A program made the translations under genes and the position numbers. A DNA stretch of 45,205 bases, taken from contig JAEWUO010000034.1 of the NCBI GenBank assembly GCA_023459335.1, positions 1 through 45,205 on the forward strand. The letters are read 5' to 3'. Of the stretch, positions 9,317-17,377 are shown piece after piece. The notes below the pieces were generated by a model. That model worked only from the letters and a program-made list of their open reading frames with translations. It had not been told where the DNA came from and made no database searches. The first letter of the stretch is position 1. Each line of letters starts with the position of its first letter. The stretch is from Bacillota bacterium (GTDB lineage: Bacteria; Bacillota; Clostridia; Christensenellales; CAG-138).

Positions 9317-10093
9317 TTACCAGACCTTCCAGGGCGCATTGCCGGAAGCCCAGAGATCCTCCAGCTTGATTTTATCCCGCTGCGTATCCATGGACTGCCA
9401 GAATCCATTGTGCTGGTAGGCCATCAGCTGGCCTTGGTGCGCAACGGTTTCAAGCGGCGTACGCTCGAAGACCGTACTGTCCCCTTCGGTAATATAGTCG
9501 AAAATTTCAGGGTTCAGCACCATAAAACCGCCGTTGATCACTCTGCCGTCCGTCTGCTGTTTCTCCCGGAACTTCGTAATCTTGCCGGTTTGGTCAATTT
9601 CGACAACGCCAAACTGCTGCCCGATATTGATTGCCGTCATCGTGGCGATTTTGCCGTGGCTCTGGTGAAAGCGCACCAGCGCGGAGATATCCACGTCTGA
9701 AACCCCGTCGCCGTATGTGAGCATAAACGGCTCGTTTCCGATATAAGGCGCAATGCGCTTGATGCGCCCGCCGGTCATCGTATCTTTTCCCGTGTTGACG
9801 ACCGTCACTTTCCAGGGTTCCGACGCGCTGCTGTGCACTTGCACAACGCCGCCCTGTGTAAAATCAAATGTGATATCGCAGCGATGCAGATAATAATCCG
9901 CGAAATATTCTTTGATCATATGCTGTTTGTATCCGGCGCATATGATGAACTCGTTATATCCGTAATGCGAATACAGCTTCATAATATGCCAGAGGATCGG
10001 CTGTTCGCCGATTTCAATCATCGGTTTCGGGCGAAGGTGGCTTTCTTCCGATATTCTTGAGCCTAATCCTCCGGCTAGCAATACGACTTTCAT
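9317..10093 (-). CDS. rfbF: Glucose-1-phosphate cytidylyltransferase
   Basis: 258 residues, the usual length. It begins KVVLLAGGLGSRISEE, then RPKPMIEIGEQPILWHIMK and a conserved YGYNEFIICAGYKQ, hallmarks of RfbF/DdhA. It makes CDP-glucose from glucose-1-phosphate and CTP, the entry point to CDP-linked dideoxy and branched sugars. The next two enzymes expected of that pathway (CDP-glucose 4,6-dehydratase and the PLP/Fe-S 3-dehydrase) are not in this window. The start has AAAGGG 10 bases upstream. It lies 29 bases after GtrII copy 2 and is followed by a 171-base gap before the small ORF. Confidence 0.95.
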   Translation of the reverse strand: MKVVLLAGGLGSRISEESHLRPKPMIEIGEQPILWHIMKLYSHYGYNEFIICAGYKQHMIKEYFADYYLHRCDITFDFTQGGVVQVHSSASEPWKVTVVNTGKDTMTGGRIKRIAPYIGNEPFMLTYGDGVSDVDISALVRFHQSHGKIATMTAINIGQQFGVVEIDQTGKITKFREKQQTDGRVINGGFMVLNPEIFDYITEGDSTVFERTPLETVAHQGQLMAYQHNGFWQSMDTQRDKIKLEDLWASGNAPWKVW

Positions 10094-10122
10094 CTATATT
10101 ATACCCTTTCTTTGTTCAGCTT

Positions 10123-11763
10123 CTACCCCAGAGGTTCCGGCTGTATCTCCGACAGTTTCACGATCAGCACCCCGTTGATAAAAGCGATTGATCCATGCGC
10201 GGGATATACGGGCATCGTCCATACGCGCGGATCCGCATTGATCTGCGCAAGCTCGGCATCGTCCGCATAATGAAACGATACCCCGATCCAGTTTCGAAGC
10301 AGTACTTTTAATCGCTCATTGTCAATGATCGCGTTTCTAAAACCGGTGTAACCGCTAAAACCGTCTTTGCTGTGAATGGTGGAAAAGTCTCCCGTAAGGT
10401 AATCAAAGCTTTCCGGCATACTGCTCCCAACCAGGGCGACCGTGCTGGATTTCTCGTAATCTTCATTATTTTGAATGTCGTTTACAAGCATAATGCCGCG
10501 CGCGATAATATTCTGATCCTGATAACGAATATACTCGTACGCTTGATTTGTCGTAAGAAACCACTGTCTGCATAATGCTATTGATATTAGCAATACGACA
10601 ATCGTACCTGTGCGGAATAGTATTTTTTTCGCCTTGCCTCCTGCCGCATCCAGTGATTCTGAAGTGAAATCACCTTCGGCATGATCGGCGCCGGCGGCAA
10701 GGGCAATATAAACCAGAACAAACGGATAACACATGATCCAATGCGTATATGCGTTTTGACCTAATATCGCAATTGCATGTATCGCCAGAGGGAACAGAAG
10801 CGCTAAAACAACGATCAAAATCATCGAACCGATTTTCTTGTATCCTTTTTTTCTGATGATGATCCAGCCGAATGTGACCAGCAGCATTCCCAGAGACAGC
10901 CAGTTCAGAACTCTGAAAGCGGGTTCTATTGCAAAATAACCGCGGTAAAGGAAGATCCCGTAAATTAAAAAATAATACACCTTTCTGTATGCTTCATAGA
11001 TGACATTCGCCAAGGAGGAAGCTGTAAATTTACCGATATGATCGATGCCGCGATAATCCATTAAGGTTATGTTATTTGCCCGCAATAACAACTGCAGGAT
11101 GAAATAATACAGAATCGCGGAAGCCGCAAGTACGAAGATATATTTTACGCCGTTGATTAACGTTTCTTTGACGCTCGCCTTAGCCGATATGAGCGGCAAC
11201 AGCAGACACAGGATAAACAACCCGGCCGCATATCCGCTGAAAACCGCATATACGCCGAAACTCAACGTTAAAATCGCAATTCCCGCGATGAATCCGAATT
11301 TCCAGCGTGTTGTGACAAAAACAGCGATCGCAGACAGCAGCAGCGCCGAGAAGAAAATTGCCGAGGCACGATAAACATTGGCGCACATTACCGACGGAAA
11401 CAGGACTGTCAATCCGCCGACCGCCGCTGACCAAAGCGGCGATTTGATTTTCAATATCGAAACGGTGAGCGACGCCGTCAGCCCCAGGAAAAGCAGCGAC
11501 ACCGGTATTATAATGCCTGTGGACGTAATATCTCCCTGCACAAGTCTTTCCATAATAAGACTTAACCATTTGCCTTGCTGTATAAAAAAGGTGCTGTTAG
11601 TATCAAGCAATGTATATAACAGCGAATCATGATTGAAAAAACCGTTTGTCATGATCGTAATATGCGCCAGCAAGCCAATTGCCAAAGCAGAAAAAAACGC
11701 TGTTTTCTCCGGTTTGGGTATTTTTGACCAAAGCATGTTAAGCGTAGCGGCCAGTGTTTTCAT
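10123..11763 (-). CDS. GtrII-like membrane glucosyltransferase, copy 2
   Basis: 546 residues, polytopic, paralogous along its whole length to the protein at 3055-4683. Shared landmarks are LLAH..IMTN, NHDSLLY near residue 45, QQGKW, LFPSV, the GVYAVFSGYAAGL helix and HAIAILGQNAYTHW. The role is as for copy 1: transfer of a flipped lipid-linked sugar to a surface glycan outside the membrane. It is the first gene of the glycan operon; AAGGA lies 7 bases before the ATG and a promoter about 40 bases further up. Two diverged copies bracketing one sugar-synthesis set suggest two acceptor positions or two donor sugars. Confidence 0.8.
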   Translation of the reverse strand: MKTLAATLNMLWSKIPKPEKTAFFSALAIGLLAHITIMTNGFFNHDSLLYTLLDTNSTFFIQQGKWLSLIMERLVQGDITSTGIIIPVSLLFLGLTASLTVSILKIKSPLWSAAVGGLTVLFPSVMCANVYRASAIFFSALLLSAIAVFVTTRWKFGFIAGIAILTLSFGVYAVFSGYAAGLFILCLLLPLISAKASVKETLINGVKYIFVLAASAILYYFILQLLLRANNITLMDYRGIDHIGKFTASSLANVIYEAYRKVYYFLIYGIFLYRGYFAIEPAFRVLNWLSLGMLLVTFGWIIIRKKGYKKIGSMILIVVLALLFPLAIHAIAILGQNAYTHWIMCYPFVLVYIALAAGADHAEGDFTSESLDAAGGKAKKILFRTGTIVVLLISIALCRQWFLTTNQAYEYIRYQDQNIIARGIMLVNDIQNNEDYEKSSTVALVGSSMPESFDYLTGDFSTIHSKDGFSGYTGFRNAIIDNERLKVLLRNWIGVSFHYADDAELAQINADPRVWTMPVYPAHGSIAFINGVLIVKLSEIQPEPLG

Positions 11764-12175
11764 CTGAATTTCCTTCTGAAAATATATGCTATAAGTTTAC
11801 ATTATAAATCCGGTTTAAACAATATCAATGAGAAATGTATCTTGCTTGTCATTCGAACCACGGCCTGCTCCATAACGAAGCAATTCGCTCAAAAGAGGAG
11901 AAATGAGGAACTGAGAAAAGAAAATGTTGGACACAATAAAGAAGAGCAAATAACGCGGAACGCTGCCGGGCGGCAGACTGCGGTTCCGACGGCTGAAAAC
12001 GGTGAAACCAAGCGGAAGCAGCCTGCGGCAGGCTGAACATGACTATAACGATACCGCGAACAGATCATCTAAGCCTTCCGGAAAGCGGAAAGCAGTGCTC
12101 CCTCTATGAATGCAGAATTGCGATCAAGACTGCGAATATGGAAGCCTCTCGGGAACGCGGGTAAGAACGCCGGAC
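11764..12175. other. Intergenic region between MFS gene and glycan operon
   Basis: About 410 bases. It contains the glycan-operon promoter at its left end and a small GC-rich hairpin (CAGCCTG/CAGGCTG, 12019-12035) that lacks a U tract and so is only a weak terminator candidate for the MFS transcript. A 64-codon frame on the plus strand has no convincing start signal. I see no RNA gene. Confidence 0.5.
11801..11828 (-). promoter_or_regulatory. Sigma-70-type promoter of the glycan operon
   Basis: On the minus strand TTGATA (11828-11823) is followed, after a 16-base spacer, by a perfect TATAAT (11806-11801). Transcription would start near 11794, about 30 bases before the GtrII copy 2 start codon. 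Confidence 0.7.
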
Positions 12176-13402
12176 TCAGGTTCCCTGGTTGTCCGGCAAT
12201 TCTTCGCATTCGCCGAAGGACCTTTTTTCTGACTTTTTACGGAAAAAATAATACATGATACCCCCGGCAGTCAACGGCGCGGCCATGAGCAGATACATCC
12301 GTGCATACCCAAACATGCTCGCCAGCGTACCCGCAAGCAGATTCCCGAGGCCGATCCCGAGATCAAAACCGGAGAAAAACGTGGCGTTTGCCGCGCCCCG
12401 GCGCTGCGGCGATACGTTTTTCAGGCTCAGCGTCTGAAGGCCGTTCTGCACCATGCCGTACGCCAGCCCCTGCAGAAGCGCAACGGCAAGGAACGCGGCC
12501 AGGCTTTTCACGCCGGAAAGCAGCGCCAGAGACAAAATATAAAGAACAAATCCGGGGTAGATGACGCGATCAAACCCGAAGCGATCGATTGTGCGCCCGG
12601 CAATGGGTCGGGTAACGAACATCGACAGCGCAAAACAGCTTAAGTACAGCGCGCCGTTGCCTACGCCGAGCTCAATGCCGTACAGCGCCGAAAAACTCAG
12701 CGTCGCGCCAAGCGGAAAACCGACGAACATCATGACCAGCGCGGGCGATACGGCGCTTTTTTCGAACGGTACAAACGGCTGCTTTTCCGCCGGTCTGCAC
12801 ACCGGACGGTAATGGATCAGCGCGGCGGGAATGCAGGCGGCTATCAGCAGTCCAACGGCGAAGAACGTCATATTCCGATAACCGAAGGCATTCATGACGC
12901 TTAATCCAATGGCGGGCGCAAAGGCCATCGACACGCTCTGCGACAGGCTGAAGAAGCCCATTCCTTCCCCCAGCCGCCGCCCGGGAATCGTGTCCATGGC
13001 TACCGTGTTACTGGTCGTGGTCGCGACGCCCCAGCCGAATCCGTTTATACTGCGAATCAGGATGACCGCCCAGACGAACGGAAACCAGCTATAGGAAAAC
13101 AGCGCCGCCATCATCAGCGTCAGGCCGACCAGCAAAACCGGGGCGCGTCCGATGCGATCCGTCGCATAACCCGCCAGAGGCCGCGCCAAAACCGCGGCGG
13201 CGGTGCCGAGCGCGATGCAGAGGCCGACGGTCGCGTCCGAGCCGCTGAGTTGCCGCAGGTAAACCGGCAGGGCGGCCATCTGTGTCTGCATCCCGAGGTA
13301 GAGTAAGACATTGATCGCCGTTACAAAAATAAAATCACGGGTCCAGAGCATCGGCTGTCCGCCGTCCGGCTGCCTCAGCGGTTTCATTCGTCGTTTTTCC
13401 AT
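12176..13402 (-). CDS. MFS transporter
   Basis: 408 residues from the chosen ATG, with 12 predicted membrane helices. The loop 2-3 motif is GYATDRIGRAPVLLVG, the major facilitator motif A, with a degenerate second copy (GRTIDRFGFDRVIYPG) in the second half. The frame extends 60 codons upstream, but that extension is polar, overlaps the preceding gene and does not resemble a transporter, so I start at 13402; an ATG five codons further in is equally plausible. It is the last gene of a long minus-strand catabolic cluster, so import or export of a related metabolite is likely. The substrate is unknown. Confidence 0.85.
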   Translation of the reverse strand: MEKRRMKPLRQPDGGQPMLWTRDFIFVTAINVLLYLGMQTQMAALPVYLRQLSGSDATVGLCIALGTAAAVLARPLAGYATDRIGRAPVLLVGLTLMMAALFSYSWFPFVWAVILIRSINGFGWGVATTTSNTVAMDTIPGRRLGEGMGFFSLSQSVSMAFAPAIGLSVMNAFGYRNMTFFAVGLLIAACIPAALIHYRPVCRPAEKQPFVPFEKSAVSPALVMMFVGFPLGATLSFSALYGIELGVGNGALYLSCFALSMFVTRPIAGRTIDRFGFDRVIYPGFVLYILSLALLSGVKSLAAFLAVALLQGLAYGMVQNGLQTLSLKNVSPQRRGAANATFFSGFDLGIGLGNLLAGTLASMFGYARMYLLMAAPLTAGGIMYYFFRKKSEKRSFGECEELPDNQGT

Positions 13403-13523
13403 CAACAATATAATGCTTTCTGCGTAATAAGCAGCCATTCGGCAAGCGATGCTTTTCGGCCAGTTGTACGCGGCTACCTCTTTGTACGAGCAGAAAAATT
13501 TGCCCTGGTTATGAAACGGCGCG

Positions 13524-14465
13524 TCAGTATCCGATCGCCGGATCGTAAATAGGTCCTTGATATCCATCCGGATCGCAATCATAGGCGCGGATGTTTTCCG
13601 CGATGATCTGCGCGCCCGCCTCCGCGCTGATATACGCCGCGCAGTGGAACGTAATCAGAATATCGTCCCGCTCCCAGATCGGATCGGACGCGGGCGCCGG
13701 CTCCTTCGCAAGAACATCCAGATATGCGAATGACAGCAGCTGTTCATCCAGCGCACGGAATAAATCGGGTTCGATCAAATGGCTGCCGCGCGCGGCATTG
13801 ATCAGGCAGCCGCCGCGATTGATGCATTTGAGCAGGTTGTAGTCGATGATCCCTTCCGTCTCATTGGTCAGCGGAAGAAGGCAGACGAGGATGTCGCATC
13901 CCTCCGCAAACGCGCGGAGTTGTTCTGTTCCATGAAAATATGAGAAAGTGCGGTCCTCTCGCGGGGACTTCGACCATATTTTGATCCGGAAGCCAAGCGC
14001 GTTCAACACATTGGCAACCTTGCCGCCCATTCGCCCGTATCCCATGATTCCGACCGTCCGTTCGGACGCAAGCGGGGAATCGAACACCGTCCATGTCCGA
14101 TGCGCGTTCGCCTCCATCATTGCGGGCAGCCGCCTGTGCCAGGACAGCACGCACATCGACACATACTCCGCCATTTTTTGCGCCAGATCCGGCGACACGG
14201 TGCGCAGCACCGGTATGCCTTTGCGCAGCTGGCCCAGGTTTACGATATGATCGACGCCGGACCCAATCGCCGCCAGCGCTTTCAGATTCGGAAACGAATT
14301 GACCCAAAGCGCATCCGGCTGCCAGCCGACGATGTAAGACACATCCCCGGGCCGAACGGACTCGGATCGATATCCGAGCACTTCAAATTCCGGCAGCAGC
14401 GCGCCGACATTTTTTACCCACCTGTCTATCACGGATTTTCCGCATTTGACAACGACCTGTTTCAC
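13524..14465 (-). CDS. D-isomer-specific 2-hydroxyacid dehydrogenase (GhrA-like)
   Basis: 313 residues. The NAD(P)-binding motif GIMGYGRMG is at 139-147. The catalytic triad can be placed as R226 (NAARG), E255 (AKEPAP) and H274 (TFHCAAY). Length and arrangement fit the glyoxylate/hydroxypyruvate reductase A branch, which reduces 2-keto acids to D-2-hydroxyacids. It starts with GTG at 14465, six bases after AAAGGAG. It follows the MobA-like gene closely and precedes the MFS gene. In this catabolic cluster it probably interconverts a 2-keto acid and a 2-hydroxy acid; the substrate is unknown. Confidence 0.85.
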   Translation of the reverse strand: MKQVVVKCGKSVIDRWVKNVGALLPEFEVLGYRSESVRPGDVSYIVGWQPDALWVNSFPNLKALAAIGSGVDHIVNLGQLRKGIPVLRTVSPDLAQKMAEYVSMCVLSWHRRLPAMMEANAHRTWTVFDSPLASERTVGIMGYGRMGGKVANVLNALGFRIKIWSKSPREDRTFSYFHGTEQLRAFAEGCDILVCLLPLTNETEGIIDYNLLKCINRGGCLINAARGSHLIEPDLFRALDEQLLSFAYLDVLAKEPAPASDPIWERDDILITFHCAAYISAEAGAQIIAENIRAYDCDPDGYQGPIYDPAIGY

Positions 14466-14480
14466 ATGAGGCTCCTTTCA

Positions 14481-15239
14481 CTAAATCAATTTCATCGGCG
14501 TATGGATCAGCTCGCCCGTCAACGACCGCGGATTCGGTATATCCGTCTTCATGAATTTCATCGGCGTATGGATCAGCTCGCCCGTCAGCGGCCGAATGTT
14601 CGATGTATCCATCCCGTCTTGCGTTTCGATTTCATTCAGATAACGCTGTATTTGCTGAGGCGTATTCATATTAAAGAACAGTTTTTCCGCTCCGCCAAAG
14701 CGATCCAGCTGTGTCTCGGTCAGATAAAGCGTGCGCGAGGCGGTAATCAATTCGCTGACTTTCCGTTTTTTTTGCTCCAGCATCTGCGTGATATACGGCA
14801 GACACCGCCTGCTGTAAACGGCGTTCATCGGCTCAAACATGCTGTTGTCCAGCTTCAGCGCGATGATGTCGCACAGACCCGCCTGCTTTCGCGCCATACG
14901 GCATACCCACCGCACAAAAGAAAGATTTACATTCGGCATATCGCAGGCGGTAACGAAAACGTTCTCCGCATCTGCGGCCGTGAGGCCCGCATGAATTCCT
15001 CCGAGCGGACCGGCATCCGGAAAAATATCTTCTTCGATACGATGGCGGGTCGCCGAGTAAAGCGCGGGATGGTTGGTGACCAGTATCACCTCGCGAAAGA
15101 CGACCGACAGTTCGTCGGCAATCCGCTGCGCAATCGGCGTTCCTTCGATGCGGATGGTCTGTTTGTCCATCCCCGCACGAACGCTTTTGCCCCCGCAGAG
15201 CACGACAGCGGACATCCCGTCAGCCTTCGGCGCGCGCAT
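14481..15239 (-). CDS. MobA-like molybdenum cofactor nucleotidyltransferase with repeated C-terminal tail
   Basis: 252 residues. The N-terminus has VVLCGGKSVRAGMDKQ, the nucleotide-binding loop of MobA/MocA-type transferases, then DAGPLGGIHAGL and ACDMPN. MobA attaches GMP to molybdopterin. The start at 15239 overlaps the end of the molybdoenzyme gene by 20 bases and has GGAG six bases upstream, so it is translationally coupled to its probable client. At about 250 residues it is longer than a typical MobA of about 200. The extra tail holds two copies of LTGELIHTPMK, encoded by a 66-base tandem repeat. A specialised maturation factor for the neighbouring enzyme is likely. Confidence 0.82.
   Translation of the reverse strand: MRAPKADGMSAVVLCGGKSVRAGMDKQTIRIEGTPIAQRIADELSVVFREVILVTNHPALYSATRHRIEEDIFPDAGPLGGIHAGLTAADAENVFVTACDMPNVNLSFVRWVCRMARKQAGLCDIIALKLDNSMFEPMNAVYSRRCLPYITQMLEQKKRKVSELITASRTLYLTETQLDRFGGAEKLFFNMNTPQQIQRYLNEIETQDGMDTSNIRPLTGELIHTPMKFMKTDIPNPRSLTGELIHTPMKLI
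14488..14587 (-). repeat. Tandem repeat (66-base unit) at the 3' end of the mobA-like gene
   Basis: Bases 14488-14521 and 14554-14587 are identical over 34 of 34 positions, offset by 66 bases (22 codons, in frame). The sequence between and beyond the cores is related but diverged. The encoded peptide LTGELIHTPMK appears twice; the last copy ends two residues before the stop. Confidence 0.9.
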
Positions 15240-17274
15240 AGCTTTCTCCCGTTCCGGCTTTTTCAACCTGTACAAGACAATTATAATAGCATGTGCCGTG
15301 GCCGATATCCGTCTCCCGGTCCTCGTTGAGCACGTTGATCGCGCGTTTGCATTCGCCCCACTCGCCAAAGAACGTACAGATTGTGCCGGGTTTCATTTTT
15401 TCCGCTACGTCCGCCAGCAAAAACACCTCTCCCCTGTCGTTGTAAACGCGCACAAGGTCGCCGCTTTTGATTCCGCGCGATGCGGCGTCGGCGGGATGTA
15501 TCTCTACCGGCGCCTCTCTCTGTTCCGCCGAAAAGCGCTGAGAGTTGATCTTATCCTTTGCGTGCGGGGTCATGAGCTGAAGCGGATAGCGCTTAAATAG
15601 TTCGGCGGCGCTGAATTTACTCTCCAGCGGCTCAACATACACCGGCAGCGGATCGATCCCCCAGTCGCGCCGAATTGCCTCCGAATAAAACTCAATCTTC
15701 CCGCTCGGCGTTGGAAAAACATCGTCCGAAAACGCGATGTCGCAATAATCCGGAAACAGATATGGCGATTCGCCGAGTTGTTCCAGCGTGGTATCAAGGC
15801 CGCTTTCCAGAATGACACGGCGCAGAATTTCATCGTCGTCCGTCGGCAGAAATGCAAGATCCATACCGAACCGCTCGCCGAGCATGCGGTAGATCTGCCG
15901 GTCTGTTTTACATTCTCCCGGCGAGTCCATTACCTTCTGCTTGCGCTGGATATAGGAGTGCCCGTAAGAATAGATCAAGTCGTCCTCTTCAAAAAACGAA
16001 GCGGCCGGAAGCACAAGATCCGCCATTCGCGCCGTGTCGGTCAAAAACAGATCGGCGCAGGCGATGAAATCCAGCCCGTTCATCGCAGAGGCGAGTTTTC
16101 CTAAATTCGGGTTGCTGGTCATGGGATTTGCGCGCTCGACCCACATCGCCTTCATCGGCGGATCCGTCTTTTCGGAAATATCGCTGGCAATCCTGCCGAT
16201 TGCGATATCCTGCCTTACGCGCTGCGGCTGCGGCGGCAGATACGGCCAGACAAACGCGGGACGCTGGGCGTCGCTGTAAAACAGGCCCGACCCGCTTTTC
16301 CCTACCCCGCCGGTCAGCGCCGGCAGCAGGCAAATGCCGCGCGTCGTCTGTCCGCCGTTGCTGTTGCGCTGAATCCCTTTTCCGAGGATGATGAGAAACC
16401 GCGGCGTTTCGTTAATCAGCTGAAAAAGCCGTTCCAGCTCGCCGCGGGAAATTTCAGTATTTTCGCAGATTTCTTCATAGCTGTACCGATCCAGCATCCT
16501 CCGATATTCTTCGACGCCGGCGGCATTGCGCTCGAGGTATTCGCCGTCCGATAACCCTTCCGAGAAGATATGTTTCGCAATCGCGATTGCGAGCAGGCCA
16601 TCCGACCCGCAGCGCGGGTAAAGGTGCATGCAGCTGCCCGCGCCGGACTCGCCAAGGCGCGTGTCGATTGTGACCAGTTTCGCGCCGTTCGCCATCGCCG
16701 CGCGGATATACTTCATGGTATGCAGGTTGGTATACGCCGGATTTTTTCCCCAGAGCAGGATCAGCCGCGCATGCTCGATATCCCTGATCGCGCTGTCCTT
16801 GACGATGCCGTACGTATATCGCACGGCTTCGTTCGCAGCGGCCGCGCAAAGGCTGCCGCGCGTAGTGGAATAACCACCGAGCTGGTTCCAAAATCCGTAT
16901 GCGTACGCCTGCATGGCGCTGCCATGATTGCCGGACGCGGCGTAATACAAAATCGACTCGGGCCCGTATTTTGAAATCGCCCGGGTAAATTGTTCCTGCA
17001 CGACATCCGCGGCATGTTCCCAGCTGATACGGCGGAATATCCCCTCGCCGCGCAAGCCCTCGCGCAGGAGGGGATATCGCAGCCGTTCTTCCGATTCGAA
17101 ACGCTCCGGGAAACGAAGTCCCTTTGCGCAGACAAGTCCATACGTCGCAGGATTATTCGGATTGCCCGTAATTTTCAGTACGCGTCCGTTTTGCACATGC
17201 GCCTGCAAGCCGCATGCGCTGTAGCAGTTTCTGGAACAAACGGTGTTAATGATGGTGGTCCCCGCTTTGTCCAT
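15220..17274 (-). CDS. Molybdopterin oxidoreductase, DMSO reductase/BisC family
   Basis: 684 residues from the ATG at 17274, which has AAGGGAG six bases upstream; an earlier in-frame start lacks one. Four cysteines, C13, C17, C21 and C49, form the N-terminal [4Fe-4S] site of the family. The bis-MGD domains follow: RGSLCAAA near residue 140 is where the molybdenum ligand is expected (S141 or C143), then LWGKNPAYTN, DTRLGESG and a C-terminal molybdopterin dinucleotide-binding domain (GDLVRVYNDRGE). There is no twin-arginine signal, so it is probably cytoplasmic. No ferredoxin-like subunit or membrane anchor is adjacent. It is coupled to a MobA-like gene and follows an acylating aldehyde dehydrogenase. 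The substrate is unknown. Confidence 0.88.
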   Translation of the reverse strand: MDKAGTTIINTVCSRNCYSACGLQAHVQNGRVLKITGNPNNPATYGLVCAKGLRFPERFESEERLRYPLLREGLRGEGIFRRISWEHAADVVQEQFTRAISKYGPESILYYAASGNHGSAMQAYAYGFWNQLGGYSTTRGSLCAAAANEAVRYTYGIVKDSAIRDIEHARLILLWGKNPAYTNLHTMKYIRAAMANGAKLVTIDTRLGESGAGSCMHLYPRCGSDGLLAIAIAKHIFSEGLSDGEYLERNAAGVEEYRRMLDRYSYEEICENTEISRGELERLFQLINETPRFLIILGKGIQRNSNGGQTTRGICLLPALTGGVGKSGSGLFYSDAQRPAFVWPYLPPQPQRVRQDIAIGRIASDISEKTDPPMKAMWVERANPMTSNPNLGKLASAMNGLDFIACADLFLTDTARMADLVLPAASFFEEDDLIYSYGHSYIQRKQKVMDSPGECKTDRQIYRMLGERFGMDLAFLPTDDDEILRRVILESGLDTTLEQLGESPYLFPDYCDIAFSDDVFPTPSGKIEFYSEAIRRDWGIDPLPVYVEPLESKFSAAELFKRYPLQLMTPHAKDKINSQRFSAEQREAPVEIHPADAASRGIKSGDLVRVYNDRGEVFLLADVAEKMKPGTICTFFGEWGECKRAINVLNEDRETDIGHGTCYYNCLVQVEKAGTGESYARAEG

Positions 17275-17325
17275 GCAATCTCCCTTGTTCCTGCATGCCG
17301 GCAATAAAGATTCTGCCACAAACGA

Positions 17326-17353
17326 CAGCGGATTCCGCTGCCGCCTGCGGCAG
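17326..17353. other. Two overlapping hairpins between aldehyde dehydrogenase and molybdoenzyme genes
   Basis: CAGCGGA/TCCGCTG (17326-17340) and CTGCCGC/GCGGCAG (17338-17353) share three bases, so they cannot both form fully. Neither is followed by a U run on the minus-strand transcript. They may stabilise or process the message; no function is shown. Confidence 0.4.
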
Positions 17354-17377
17354 AAAAGGTGTCGGAATCGGATTTTC

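Noticed and set aside
11842..12036. 64-codon plus-strand ORF in the gap before the glycan operon
   Set aside because: No ribosome binding site, low-complexity charged composition, overlaps the promoter region of the opposite strand.
13403..13582. 60-residue N-terminal extension of the MFS transporter
   Set aside because: Polar, overlaps the preceding gene and not part of the transporter fold.
14100..15329. 409-codon plus-strand frame
   Set aside because: Shadow of the GhrA-like and MobA-like genes; no start signal.
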